Below are positions 34,514 through 41,935 of a stretch of 64,000 bases of DNA, one piece after another (within the stretch, counting starts at the first letter, position 1; each line of letters begins with the position of its first letter). A program made the position numbers and the translations under genes. Under the pieces are notes generated by a model, which was not told the origin of the DNA, did not search any database, and saw only the letters and a list, made by a program, of their open reading frames with translations. The stretch is from Levilactobacillus fujinensis (GTDB lineage: Bacteria > Bacillota > Bacilli > Lactobacillales > Lactobacillaceae): the NCBI RefSeq assembly GCF_003946335.1, contig NZ_RHNX01000013.1, positions 1-64,000 on the forward strand. Direction: 5' to 3'.

Positions 34514-35278
34514 ATGGAAAATGTTTTAGAGGTCCAGCATCTTAGCAAGACCTTTGTAACGCACAAGGACAGTTTTCACGCGGTCACTGACGTTTCTTTT
34601 AGCATTCAGCCGGGTGAAGTCGTCTCCTTGTTAGGACCTAACGGCGCGGGCAAAACGACCATCGTGTCCATGGTGGGCGGATATCTCCTGCCAACTAGCG
34701 GGACCGTTTTGATCAATGGCGTCGACCGCTACAAGACGCATGAAAAGCCCAAGGTTGGCGTGGTGTTGGGCGGTGACTTGGGATTCTACGGTCGTGCGAG
34801 TGCGCAAGCCAACCTGTTGTTTTTCGCGGACCTGGCACGGATTCCACGGCGCGAGCAACGCCAGGAAGTTCAGCGCGTCTTACAGGTCGTGGACTTGGCA
34901 AATGTGGCGGAGAAGAAGGTGCAGTTCTTCTCTAAGGGGATGCGCCAACGCTTACACATTGCCCGGGCACTCTTGGGGAACCCACCGTTATTATTATTGG
35001 ATGAACCAACGAGTGGGTTAGATGTTGAGATTGCCAATGAGATTCACCAGACAATTCGGCAGTTGGCGGACGCCGGCGTGGCGGTACTCCTGACCAGTCA
35101 CACCATGAGCGAGATTGAAATGCTGGCCGACCGGGTGCTCCTGTTTGGGGCCGGAAAAATCTTTACGACGGGAACGGTTGCCGAAATTGTTGCCCAATCA
35201 AAGGTTCATCATATTGACCGAGCGGCAACTTTAGAGGAATCTTACCTGGCACTGGCCCCCATGCTAAGGAGGCCCTAA
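34514..35278 (+). CDS. ABC transporter ATP-binding protein
   Basis: A cytoplasmic ATPase subunit of about 254 residues. Walker A is GPNGAGKTT, the signature is FSKGMRQRLHIARAL (a variant of LSGGQ seen in ABC-2 exporters), Walker B is LLLLDEPTSGLD, and the switch His is in LTSHTMSE. The start may be the ATG at 34514 or the TTG at 34508, which is better spaced from GGGG. It is followed after 2 bp by the first permease gene and forms a three-gene operon. The substrate is unknown; antibiotic or bacteriocin export are common for this type. Confidence 0.9.
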   Translation: MENVLEVQHLSKTFVTHKDSFHAVTDVSFSIQPGEVVSLLGPNGAGKTTIVSMVGGYLLPTSGTVLINGVDRYKTHEKPKVGVVLGGDLGFYGRASAQANLLFFADLARIPRREQRQEVQRVLQVVDLANVAEKKVQFFSKGMRQRLHIARALLGNPPLLLLDEPTSGLDVEIANEIHQTIRQLADAGVAVLLTSHTMSEIEMLADRVLLFGAGKIFTTGTVAEIVAQSKVHHIDRAATLEESYLALAPMLRRP

Positions 35279-35280
35279 CC

Positions 35281-36015
35281 ATGCGGTTTCTTCGCTTGTT
35301 TTGGTTTCATTTGAAGCTCTACGCGTCCAACCAATACTTCTTCTGGTTAACACTCTCGAGTACGGCGTCAATTTTTCTCTTACAGTACGTCATGGCCTAC
35401 GCGACGCACAATTTGAGTGATCCCAACCTGTGGGTCCGTAGTGGTGTCTTTGGTCTGTGGTCCTCGGCGACCACGGCGGCGGGGGCCATCGGTTTTCAAC
35501 GGTATCAGGGGACGCTCCGTTATATCACGAACACCCGTATTGATAATCGCCTCTCGCTGGCCGCACTCCTATTACCGGCGGCTAGCTTTGGCTTACTGGC
35601 CTTTCCCGTGGCTTACGGTCTGGCCGTGATTTTAAGAACGGGTCACAGCAACCTTTCCTGGCATTTGGTGGTGATCATGGGATTGCTGTGGTTAGCGGCG
35701 GCACTGATGGATCAGTTGATTGCCTCATTTTTCGTGTTAACGGTCAATGCAATCGTTTACGAGGAGTTGGTCACGATTCCACTGCTCTTATTGTCAGGAC
35801 TGTTTGGGTCGTCACCAGTAGTGCGGCCGCTGTTAAATGTGGGCGAGTGGGTCATCCCGATTGCGGTGCCCGTGAATCGGTTATTAAATGAGCAGGTCAC
35901 CGTCAACTGGGTAGGTTTCCTGTGCAGCTTGGTGTTGTGGACGATATTGACCCTGGTATTGTCTGGCCGAATTTTACGGATTGCCAAGCGCACTGGCAGC
36001 GTGGGGGTGATGTAA
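35281..36015 (+). CDS. ABC-2-type permease subunit (first)
   Basis: A 244-residue membrane protein with about six hydrophobic segments. It is the size expected for an ABC-2 permease encoded next to its ATPase. It starts 2 bp after the ATPase stop and is followed after 1 bp by a second permease, so the three are translated as a unit. No substrate-specific motif is recognisable. Confidence 0.83.
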   Translation: MRFLRLFWFHLKLYASNQYFFWLTLSSTASIFLLQYVMAYATHNLSDPNLWVRSGVFGLWSSATTAAGAIGFQRYQGTLRYITNTRIDNRLSLAALLLPAASFGLLAFPVAYGLAVILRTGHSNLSWHLVVIMGLLWLAAALMDQLIASFFVLTVNAIVYEELVTIPLLLLSGLFGSSPVVRPLLNVGEWVIPIAVPVNRLLNEQVTVNWVGFLCSLVLWTILTLVLSGRILRIAKRTGSVGVM

Positions 36016-36016
36016 G

Positions 36017-36733
36017 ATGTGGCTACAATTTACGTCATTACCTTATTTGCAAAATTGGCGAACGGCATTTGTCAATTTCATGCTGATTCCCTTTATTAAC
36101 CTGGCCTTGCTGGTGCTGATCGATTCGCAGTATACGAACGCCTTCAACTGGTCGGTGGCCGTGGCCGCCATTGTGATTGCCAGCGGCGGACTAGCAATGG
36201 AAAACATGACGGGGCTGTTCGTCATGGATCGTGACTTGGGAATTGATCGCGAATTGGTGGTTCAACGACCGTTTTCATTCGCCTATTGGGGTGGCAAGGT
36301 TGCGGCTGCGGCCGTCACTAGTCTACTCTCAATCAGCGTGAACCTTTTGGTCTTACTCGCGTTTGGTGCTCCGGTTCAGCTATTACTGCGGGCAATCGCA
36401 ATGACACCACTGATGATTTTTTCGGGCGTGGTGTTGGGCTTTTTCTGTGGCGTGGCAGCCTGGAAGAATAGTAATCCCTATTTTTACTTGAATCTGATTG
36501 GGGCGCTAACGACCATTGTGTCGGGCGCACTGGTCGTCATCACCAAGTATCCGGTATGGTTGCGGTTGTTTAGTCGACTATTTCCGTTCTCACAGACGAT
36601 TGGCTTTGTCATCACGGGAAAATCGCCATGGTATTTAGACTTGGAAATCGATATCTTGTGGGGCATCGCGGGTGGCCTGATCTACCTGATTCAACTGCGC
36701 GCAACGTTAAAGAATGCGGTGCATGTGTGGTAG
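36017..36733 (+). CDS. ABC-2-type permease subunit (second)
   Basis: A 238-residue membrane protein with six hydrophobic segments; MDRDLGIDRELVVQRPFSFAYWGGK precedes the middle helices. It is the last gene of the exporter operon and pairs with the preceding permease as a probable heterodimer. No obvious terminator follows directly. Confidence 0.83.
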   Translation: MWLQFTSLPYLQNWRTAFVNFMLIPFINLALLVLIDSQYTNAFNWSVAVAAIVIASGGLAMENMTGLFVMDRDLGIDRELVVQRPFSFAYWGGKVAAAAVTSLLSISVNLLVLLAFGAPVQLLLRAIAMTPLMIFSGVVLGFFCGVAAWKNSNPYFYLNLIGALTTIVSGALVVITKYPVWLRLFSRLFPFSQTIGFVITGKSPWYLDLEIDILWGIAGGLIYLIQLRATLKNAVHVW

Positions 36734-37016
36734 GAAAGTGGGCTTAAGGTAGTTGCACTGCGGCTGCCAAGGATTCCGCCTGGTGTGGGGACGCTCCGGA
36801 CTGAGAAGCGGTCCTCTGACTTGATTTGAAGCCGTGAAGAACACGCGTCTCCAAAGGCGGTCGTGGTGTACGCTGGCTGAGGCATCAACTAACATGCTGC
36901 CAGAAGACATCAACGTAAGCCGCGAGGGCGTCAGATATGAGCTCAGGCGTATCTTCTTCCATCAGCTTGGTCCGCACCTTTTTCTAGCCCATATCTGACG
37001 GTCGGTAAGGCAATGC
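36734..37016. other. Intergenic region with dispersed repeat elements
   Basis: There is no gene. AGCCCATATCTGACGGTCGG (36986 onward) is part of the 30-bp repeat shared with 800-829. An inverted partial copy (GTCAGATATGAGCT) lies near 36932-36945, so the two could form a large hairpin. Confidence 0.5.
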
Positions 37017-37054
37017 AAAAAACAAGGAGTCTGGGAAAAAACCCCAGACTCCTT
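37017..37054 (-). terminator. Terminator of the metal ATPase gene
   Basis: AAGGAGTCTGGG (37024-37035) pairs with CCCAGACTCCTT (37043-37054), with a T-run on the minus strand. Confidence 0.88.
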
Positions 37055-37115
37055 TGCTATCTCCAAATTAACGTTGCCGAAACGTGGGACAAGTTAGTTC
37101 AATTTGAGAAACGAT

Positions 37116-39017
37116 TTAGTTCGTCGCCAACTGTTGGGCAACTGGCTTGGGACTCTTAGCAATGCTGGGATGGTATCCAATCAGACGCATCGCATTGAAG
37201 ATGACGATCAGGATGGAAGCCTCGTGGACGAACATCCCGCTGGCCATGTAGATGTAACCGTAGACCAGGCCAATCAGTAGGAAGATAACGACGCCAATGG
37301 CAATCGTGATGTTTTCCTTGGTGTTGGCAGAGGTCTTCTTGGCAAGGCCGACCGCGTGATTCAAGGCGGTAAAGCTGGATTGCATCAGGACCACGTCGGC
37401 CGTTTCGATGGCGACGTCGGTCCCACCACCCATGGCGATACCAACGCTGGCAGTGGCTAGGGAAGGACTATCGTTAATGCCATCGCCAACGAAGGCGACT
37501 TTGCGACCCATGTCTTGGAACTTTTTAACGAAGGTAACCTTGTCGGCTGGCAGTAAGTCAGCGTGAACTTCATCGATGCCCAGCGATTCCGCAACCGCTT
37601 GGGCAGTGGCCTGGTTATCACCAGTTAACATAACGAGGTGCTTGATACCTTGGCGTTTCAAGGCAGCTAAGGCGCCCGGAACTTCTGGCCGAACCGTATC
37701 TGCAACACCTAGGATGAAGGCTAAGGCACCTTGGTACCCAACGAGGACGGTGGATTGACCTTCGTCTTGCATGTGATGCAGGTCAGTGAGCTGTTCGGCG
37801 GTCAAATTGATGCCGTTATCTTGCAGCAAAGCCGCGTTGCCGACGTAGAGGTCGTGATCGGCCCATTTGCCGACCATGCCGCGGCCCTTGATGGTTTCCG
37901 TCTCAATGGTAGCGGCGTCGTCCTTGATGTGGGCGGCAAGATTGGTAGTGATGGCTTGTGCTAAGGGATGATCGGAAGTCTTTTCAATTTGAGCAACACC
38001 GGCCAATAAACTTTGGTCATCGGTGTAAGTCTGCATGTCAGCGACGGTCATTTTACCCGTGGTCAACGTCCCGGTCTTGTCGAAGACGATGGTGTCGACC
38101 TTGGCGAGACTTTCGACCACGTCGCCACCCTTGATCAGGATGCCGTTCTTGGCGCCGTTACCGATACCGGCAACGTTAGAGACGGGAGCACCAATAACCA
38201 GGGCTCCAGGGCAACCAAGAACCAGGACGGTGATGGCCAAACGGAGGTCGCGGGAGAAAACGAAGACTAGAATGGCGATGATTAGGACGGCTGGCGTGTA
38301 GTATTGGGCAAATTTATCAATAAATTTTTCGGCGGGGGACTTGGTATCTTGGGCTTCTTCGACCAGTTCGATAATCTTAGAGAAGGTCGTTTCGTCCCCG
38401 ACTTGGGTGGCTTCAATCTGTAAGGTGCCACTTTCGACCATGGCACCGGAGAAAACACCGTCGCCGTCAGCCTTGTTGACGGGACGCGATTCACCGGTAA
38501 TGGAGGCTTCGTTGACGTAACCAGTACCGTCGATGACTTTACCGTCGACAGGAACTTGACCACCGGCCTTGACTAAGACCACGTTGCCTTCTTCCAGATC
38601 GTCCACGTCGACTTCTTCGGTCGTACCATCGTCCCCGACGAGGAGGGCGGTTGTTGGGGCCATTTCGGTTAGGGATTGGATAGCGCCCCGCGTCTTAGCG
38701 AGCGTCTTTTGTTCAAGGTAAGAACCGAAGAGAAAGAGGAAGGTCACAATGGCAGATTCTTCAAATTCCCCGATAGCAAACGCCCCGATAACGGCGATAC
38801 CAACTAACAATTCGATACTGAAAACTTTCGCTTTGAGCGCGCTGATGGCCCGAAGAATGATGGGGGCAGCGGCGATGACGGAAGCGATGATCCAGGCCAC
38901 GTCGGTAACATAAGAAATGTGGGTGAACCAGGTGTTAAGGAAGCCGACGATGATGAGACCGGCTGACCAGAAGGTGATTGGATTTGTATGTGCGTAGATA
39001 TAACGTTGAAGTGCCAT
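37116..39017 (-). CDS. P1B-type heavy-metal-translocating ATPase with CPG motif
   Basis: A 633-residue membrane pump. It starts directly at the membrane domain, with no N-terminal HMA domain. The actuator motif TGES is at 174-177, the phosphorylated Asp is D313 in DKTGTLTTG, and the GDGINDSPSLA hinge is present. The ion-path motif in helix 6 reads GCPGALVIG (residues 268-276), i.e. CPG instead of CPC. The C-terminal helix has HEASILIVIFNAMRL, resembling the HEGG...LN segment of Zn/Cd pumps. Metal specificity is open; Cd/Zn/Co or Mn are possible. The promoter carries an FNR-type box, as does the HMA-Dps operon. Confidence 0.9.
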   Translation of the reverse strand: MALQRYIYAHTNPITFWSAGLIIVGFLNTWFTHISYVTDVAWIIASVIAAAPIILRAISALKAKVFSIELLVGIAVIGAFAIGEFEESAIVTFLFLFGSYLEQKTLAKTRGAIQSLTEMAPTTALLVGDDGTTEEVDVDDLEEGNVVLVKAGGQVPVDGKVIDGTGYVNEASITGESRPVNKADGDGVFSGAMVESGTLQIEATQVGDETTFSKIIELVEEAQDTKSPAEKFIDKFAQYYTPAVLIIAILVFVFSRDLRLAITVLVLGCPGALVIGAPVSNVAGIGNGAKNGILIKGGDVVESLAKVDTIVFDKTGTLTTGKMTVADMQTYTDDQSLLAGVAQIEKTSDHPLAQAITTNLAAHIKDDAATIETETIKGRGMVGKWADHDLYVGNAALLQDNGINLTAEQLTDLHHMQDEGQSTVLVGYQGALAFILGVADTVRPEVPGALAALKRQGIKHLVMLTGDNQATAQAVAESLGIDEVHADLLPADKVTFVKKFQDMGRKVAFVGDGINDSPSLATASVGIAMGGGTDVAIETADVVLMQSSFTALNHAVGLAKKTSANTKENITIAIGVVIFLLIGLVYGYIYMASGMFVHEASILIVIFNAMRLIGYHPSIAKSPKPVAQQLATN

Positions 39018-39082
39018 ATGATGTACGTTCCTTTCTATACTGTTCTTTGGCTATGAGTTCTTGTGTCCTTGTTTATGTTCCC

Positions 39083-39127
39083 ATTATGCCTTGGGCCAGC
39101 AGAAATTAACTTGATGCGAATCAAGTT
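39083..39127 (-). promoter_or_regulatory. FNR-type box with class II promoter geometry (metal ATPase)
   Basis: TTGATGCGAATCAA (39111-39124) is a perfect TTGAT-N4-ATCAA box, extended to AACTTGAT...ATCAAGTT. On the minus strand the -10 hexamer CATAAT (39083-39088) follows after exactly 22 bp, which centres the box at -41.5. Confidence 0.75.
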
Positions 39128-39419
39128 GGCGAAATTAACGTTATTTTTTTACAAGTTAGTGCAGAGAGTCGGCAACCACGGCCGGTTAAAGACGGCTGCT
39201 GGTGAGAACGACATGCTATGGCGATATCGCCACAGTTTGCTTGGCTACAACACTAATCTATGAATAAGACCTATCTATCAATGATCAAAGCTCCTTAGAC
39301 TCGTAGGTTACCAGCCGAATTTTCGGAGTAGTGGTCTATGATGACTGAGGATGAAAATTAGACTGTATTTATATTCGAATTAAAGTTCTTTTTGATTCAT
39401 ATCTGAGTATATTTGTAGT
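39128..39419. other. Intergenic region before the DinJ/MazF-like module
   Basis: No gene is supported between the ATPase promoter and the antitoxin promoter. A perfect 14-bp palindrome TGGCGATATCGCCA lies at 39219-39232 with no obvious gene to serve. Confidence 0.35.
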
Positions 39420-39433
39420 AGTATAATGATACT
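39420..39433 (+). promoter_or_regulatory. Candidate operator over the antitoxin -10 box
   Basis: AGTATAATGATACT is an inverted repeat (AGTAT-N4-ATACT) containing the TATAAT hexamer at 39422-39427. Another AGTAT half-site lies at 39406-39410. Autoregulation by the DinJ-like antitoxin is inferred. Confidence 0.5.
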
Positions 39434-39448
39434 TGGAGGTGGAAGGTT

Positions 39449-39739
39449 ATGGAAGCTAAGGAGCATGCTAAGAAGAAAGTTCAAATTAATATCGACAGAG
39501 AATTAGCTGATGAAGCTGAAACGGTTTTTGAAGATATCGGGCTAAATCAAACAAGTGCATTGACTGCTTTTTATAAAAAGGTTGTAGCAGAGGGAGGAAT
39601 GCCGTTTGATTTAAAGCAAACACCAGAGCAACGCGCAAATCGTCGACTACGCGGAGCTTTGAAAGGTATTCCTGTCCAAAAGTTAGAGAATCGCAAACAA
39701 GTGGAAGCGTGGTTTGAAGATGAATCCCAGGACTATTAA
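39449..39739 (+). CDS. RelB/DinJ-family antitoxin
   Basis: A 96-residue protein. The N-terminal KKKVQINIDRELADEAETVFEDIGLNQTSALTAFYKKVV segment is the ribbon-helix-helix DNA-binding and dimerisation region of DinJ-type antitoxins, and GGMPFDL follows as in the family. The C-terminal half (EQRANRRLRGALKG...) probably wraps the toxin. GGAGGTGG precedes the ATG. The downstream toxin gene overlaps its 3' end by 20 bp. Confidence 0.85.
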   Translation: MEAKEHAKKKVQINIDRELADEAETVFEDIGLNQTSALTAFYKKVVAEGGMPFDLKQTPEQRANRRLRGALKGIPVQKLENRKQVEAWFEDESQDY

Positions 39740-40073
39740 ATCGCGAGACAGTATTAGTGTTTATATTAGTTTTATTGTTGGTCGTGAGGGTAAGCGACGG
39801 CCAATTTTGGTACTCTCCGTTCACGGAGAAGAGCTCTATTTTTATCAGCTAACGAGTCAGTACAAAAGTAAATCAAAAAAAATCAAAAGTCAGTATTACC
39901 CCTTGAAAAATTGGCAGGAAGTCGGTTTAAAAAAAAAAACCTATGTTGATATCGGACTTATTAGAAGTGTGAATAGGTTGGATTTGGATAAAATTACCCG
40001 GATTGGCCATTTAACGGTGACTGATCAAGATGGATTGGCCGACTTTATTTTGAGATTTAAAATGAATATGTAG
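39720..40073 (+). CDS. MazF/PemK-like toxin
   Basis: About 117 residues. The core GREGKRRPILVLSVHGEELYFYQLTSQ resembles the GKRPVLVVS segment of MazF/PemK endoribonucleases, and IGHLTVTDQDGLADFIL resembles their C-terminal helix region. The start at 39720 (or TTG 39714) overlaps the antitoxin gene, which indicates translational coupling. If the family call is right, it is an mRNA-cleaving toxin neutralised by the DinJ-type partner, a non-canonical pairing since DinJ usually partners YafQ/RelE-fold toxins. Confidence 0.65.
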   Translation: MNPRTIKSRDSISVYISFIVGREGKRRPILVLSVHGEELYFYQLTSQYKSKSKKIKSQYYPLKNWQEVGLKKKTYVDIGLIRSVNRLDLDKITRIGHLTVTDQDGLADFILRFKMNM

Positions 40074-40576
40074 ACTAACAGGACGTACCAAAATTTACAA
40101 GGCTGCTGAAAAAGTTTGCAGTTTTAGAAAGAAAGCCTAAATAGTCAGGAGCATGGGTCCTTACCGATGTTGCTGACTACTTGAGCAGCCAGTGGGAATT
40201 TATTGAAATGACCATTTCGCTTTTCAGCAATCTCGAATTTACAGGTGGGCCTTTTAGGATGCTACTGTGCAAGACTTGGTAATCTATTTGTTTGATTATT
40301 TTCTACATAGAAGCGACATATTATATGCCCTGGCGTGACGTTGTTTAAAGAGCTTAATTGCCTTTTTCTTGCGTACTTGGCTTCAGTGAAATTTAGCATA
40401 ATCCGTTGGCGCATGAGAACTAACAGGTATATTTTATCGAGATTTCTTTGAAGTTTGACCAAAACGGCAATAAACCGTGTTTTTTTTAAAATATTGGAAG
40501 CTTTGTCACCCGTCGTTCATTGTATGAATGGTCAATTCATGCTATTCTAGCCTCAATCAGAGAGGGAGAATATAAG
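40074..40576. other. Intergenic region of about 500 bp
   Basis: I see no intact gene on either strand. Near its end is a plausible promoter for the following gene (TTGTAT at 40520-40525, 17-bp spacer, TATTCT at 40543-40548). The spacer contains an inverted repeat ATGAAT-N5-ATTCAT at 40524-40540. The rest may be decayed mobile or repeat sequence. Confidence 0.4.
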
Positions 40577-41395
40577 ATGAAAAAACCACTTAAACTTTTA
40601 TTGACACTAGCCTTGGTTACTGTCGGGGCAGTCGCATTACCAGTCACGGCGCAAGCCAAAACGACGTATCAGATCACTTCTAAGTTTGTTGACGACGTGC
40701 CTTATACGACGAATATGAAGACAGTGAAGTCCGGCGGCTATATCTGGAATGCGCGCCACACGAAGAAGCTGCACAATTTGAAAAATTATCCGTACACGCG
40801 ATGGAACGTGACCAATATTGTCACGAAAAAGCAGAATGGGAAGGCCGTTAGCTATTATTACGAGCTGACCAGTAAGACCAATCCTAAGGTGAAGGGTATT
40901 GCCTGGAGCAAGTACTTCACGAAGATCATTGCCCAGAACCCGGCGTCGTTTAGTTCCGATGCGGCTTATCTGAAATACATTCAAACGGATCCGTCGCAAC
41001 GCCTGACACGGGCGATTCTGAAGCTGTACCCGAATGTCACGGTGAGTGCAAAATTGTCGGCGTATGCGAATACGGGGGCTTATAGCTATATTCAGAAGCC
41101 GGTGGGGTTTAAGAACGTAATCAACATCAGCTATATTCAAAATTCCCAGCCGGCAATTGGCCTCTGGAGTACCATGGGTCAACCCGTGGCACCGCGTATC
41201 AAGACGATGACGGCACAATTAGATGCAATGGGGTATACGGCGGCTAAACGGGCATCGTTTACCGGAAATATTGGGATCTTTATCGCAGATGAAGCGAATG
41301 ATGGGGACAATTCCCAGGACGGTCTGCCAACGCGCGACGAGTCAGAGGGGCAAATGACCAGTTATGGGATGGTGCTGGCGACGCCGACGAAGTAG
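40577..41395 (+). CDS. Secreted protein of unknown function
   Basis: A 272-residue exported protein. A signal peptide ends near AQA-KT (MKKPLKLLLTLALVTVGAVALPVTAQA is the region). The first mature part contains GGYIWNARHTKKLHNLKNYP, which resembles short surface-layer-associated repeat segments of lactobacilli. The rest is unassigned, and the acidic ADEANDGDNSQDGLPTRDES precedes the end. The start at 40577 is chosen over an upstream in-frame ATG because GGGAG and the signal peptide fit it. Its last 116 bp overlap a convergent frame at 41280-41789. Confidence 0.78.
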   Translation: MKKPLKLLLTLALVTVGAVALPVTAQAKTTYQITSKFVDDVPYTTNMKTVKSGGYIWNARHTKKLHNLKNYPYTRWNVTNIVTKKQNGKAVSYYYELTSKTNPKVKGIAWSKYFTKIIAQNPASFSSDAAYLKYIQTDPSQRLTRAILKLYPNVTVSAKLSAYANTGAYSYIQKPVGFKNVINISYIQNSQPAIGLWSTMGQPVAPRIKTMTAQLDAMGYTAAKRASFTGNIGIFIADEANDGDNSQDGLPTRDESEGQMTSYGMVLATPTK

Positions 41396-41789
41396 CTGGC
41401 AGATGAAACCTAACTGGTGAGACGTGTTCGGCGTTATTTCGTGCGACTTGAAACGCATGTATGATTGGAAGAAAATGAGCCAGTTCCGCTGAATCCCAGC
41501 GATAGATCGTAAAGATGGCTAGGTCTGGTACCGCTCCCGGGTTAAACATCTCTGTCGGAGAAACCTCGTGTTCGTAGGCAGTGTGGAGGTCAAATCGGGC
41601 GGAAATTTGACCCAGGGCGTCTGCCATTTGAAGAATAATGCCGGCGCCCCGAACGTCGACGGACAAATCAGTCGCAGTTGGGTTGTCGTCGTAGAAAGTG
41701 AGGACGGGTCGGCCATTAGCCTGAGGACTGAAGGAGAACAACTTGAAGATCAGATAATTCTGGAGTAGTTGGAAATCGAGCGTTGGCAT
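41280..41789 (-). CDS. Hypothetical protein overlapping the convergent secreted-protein gene
   Basis: A 169-codon frame with AAAGGA about 9 bp before the ATG. The N-terminal ~120 residues look protein-like (LQNYLIFKLFSFSPQANGRPVLTFYDDNPTATDLSVDV is its start region). The C-terminal ~40 codons overlap the plus-strand gene in antisense and have an unusual His/Pro/Arg composition, suggesting that an original stop was lost. I do not recognise the family. It is probably a real but 3'-altered gene. Confidence 0.5.
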   Translation of the reverse strand: MPTLDFQLLQNYLIFKLFSFSPQANGRPVLTFYDDNPTATDLSVDVRGAGIILQMADALGQISARFDLHTAYEHEVSPTEMFNPGAVPDLAIFTIYRWDSAELAHFLPIIHAFQVARNNAEHVSPVRFHLPATSSASPAPSHNWSFAPLTRRALADRPGNCPHHSLHLR

Positions 41790-41843
41790 GGGCAGCCGTC
41801 CTTTCGCTAAAGCGTTATTCTTAATACCATACCAAACGGATGT

Positions 41844-41895
41844 AAAAATCCCGTAAAGACAGCGTTAATTTTCACTGCCTTTACGGGATTTTTTA
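41844..41895. terminator. Terminator downstream of the GH31 gene
   Basis: AAAATCCCGTAAAG and CTTTACGGGATTTT arms pair around an A/T-rich loop. It separates the GH31 gene from the hypothetical gene at 41789. Confidence 0.85.
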
Positions 41896-41935
41896 ATTGC
41901 TGGTTAAACTGTTAAAGAACTTGCTTAATTAATAT

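Noticed and set aside
34360-34545. 61-codon frame before the ABC operon
   Set aside because: It overlaps the ATPase start, has no recognisable product and only a modest ribosome binding site for an internal ATG at 34411.
39219-39232. Perfect palindrome TGGCGATATCGCCA
   Set aside because: At 14 bp it may be chance, and it is not close to a start codon or promoter I could assign.
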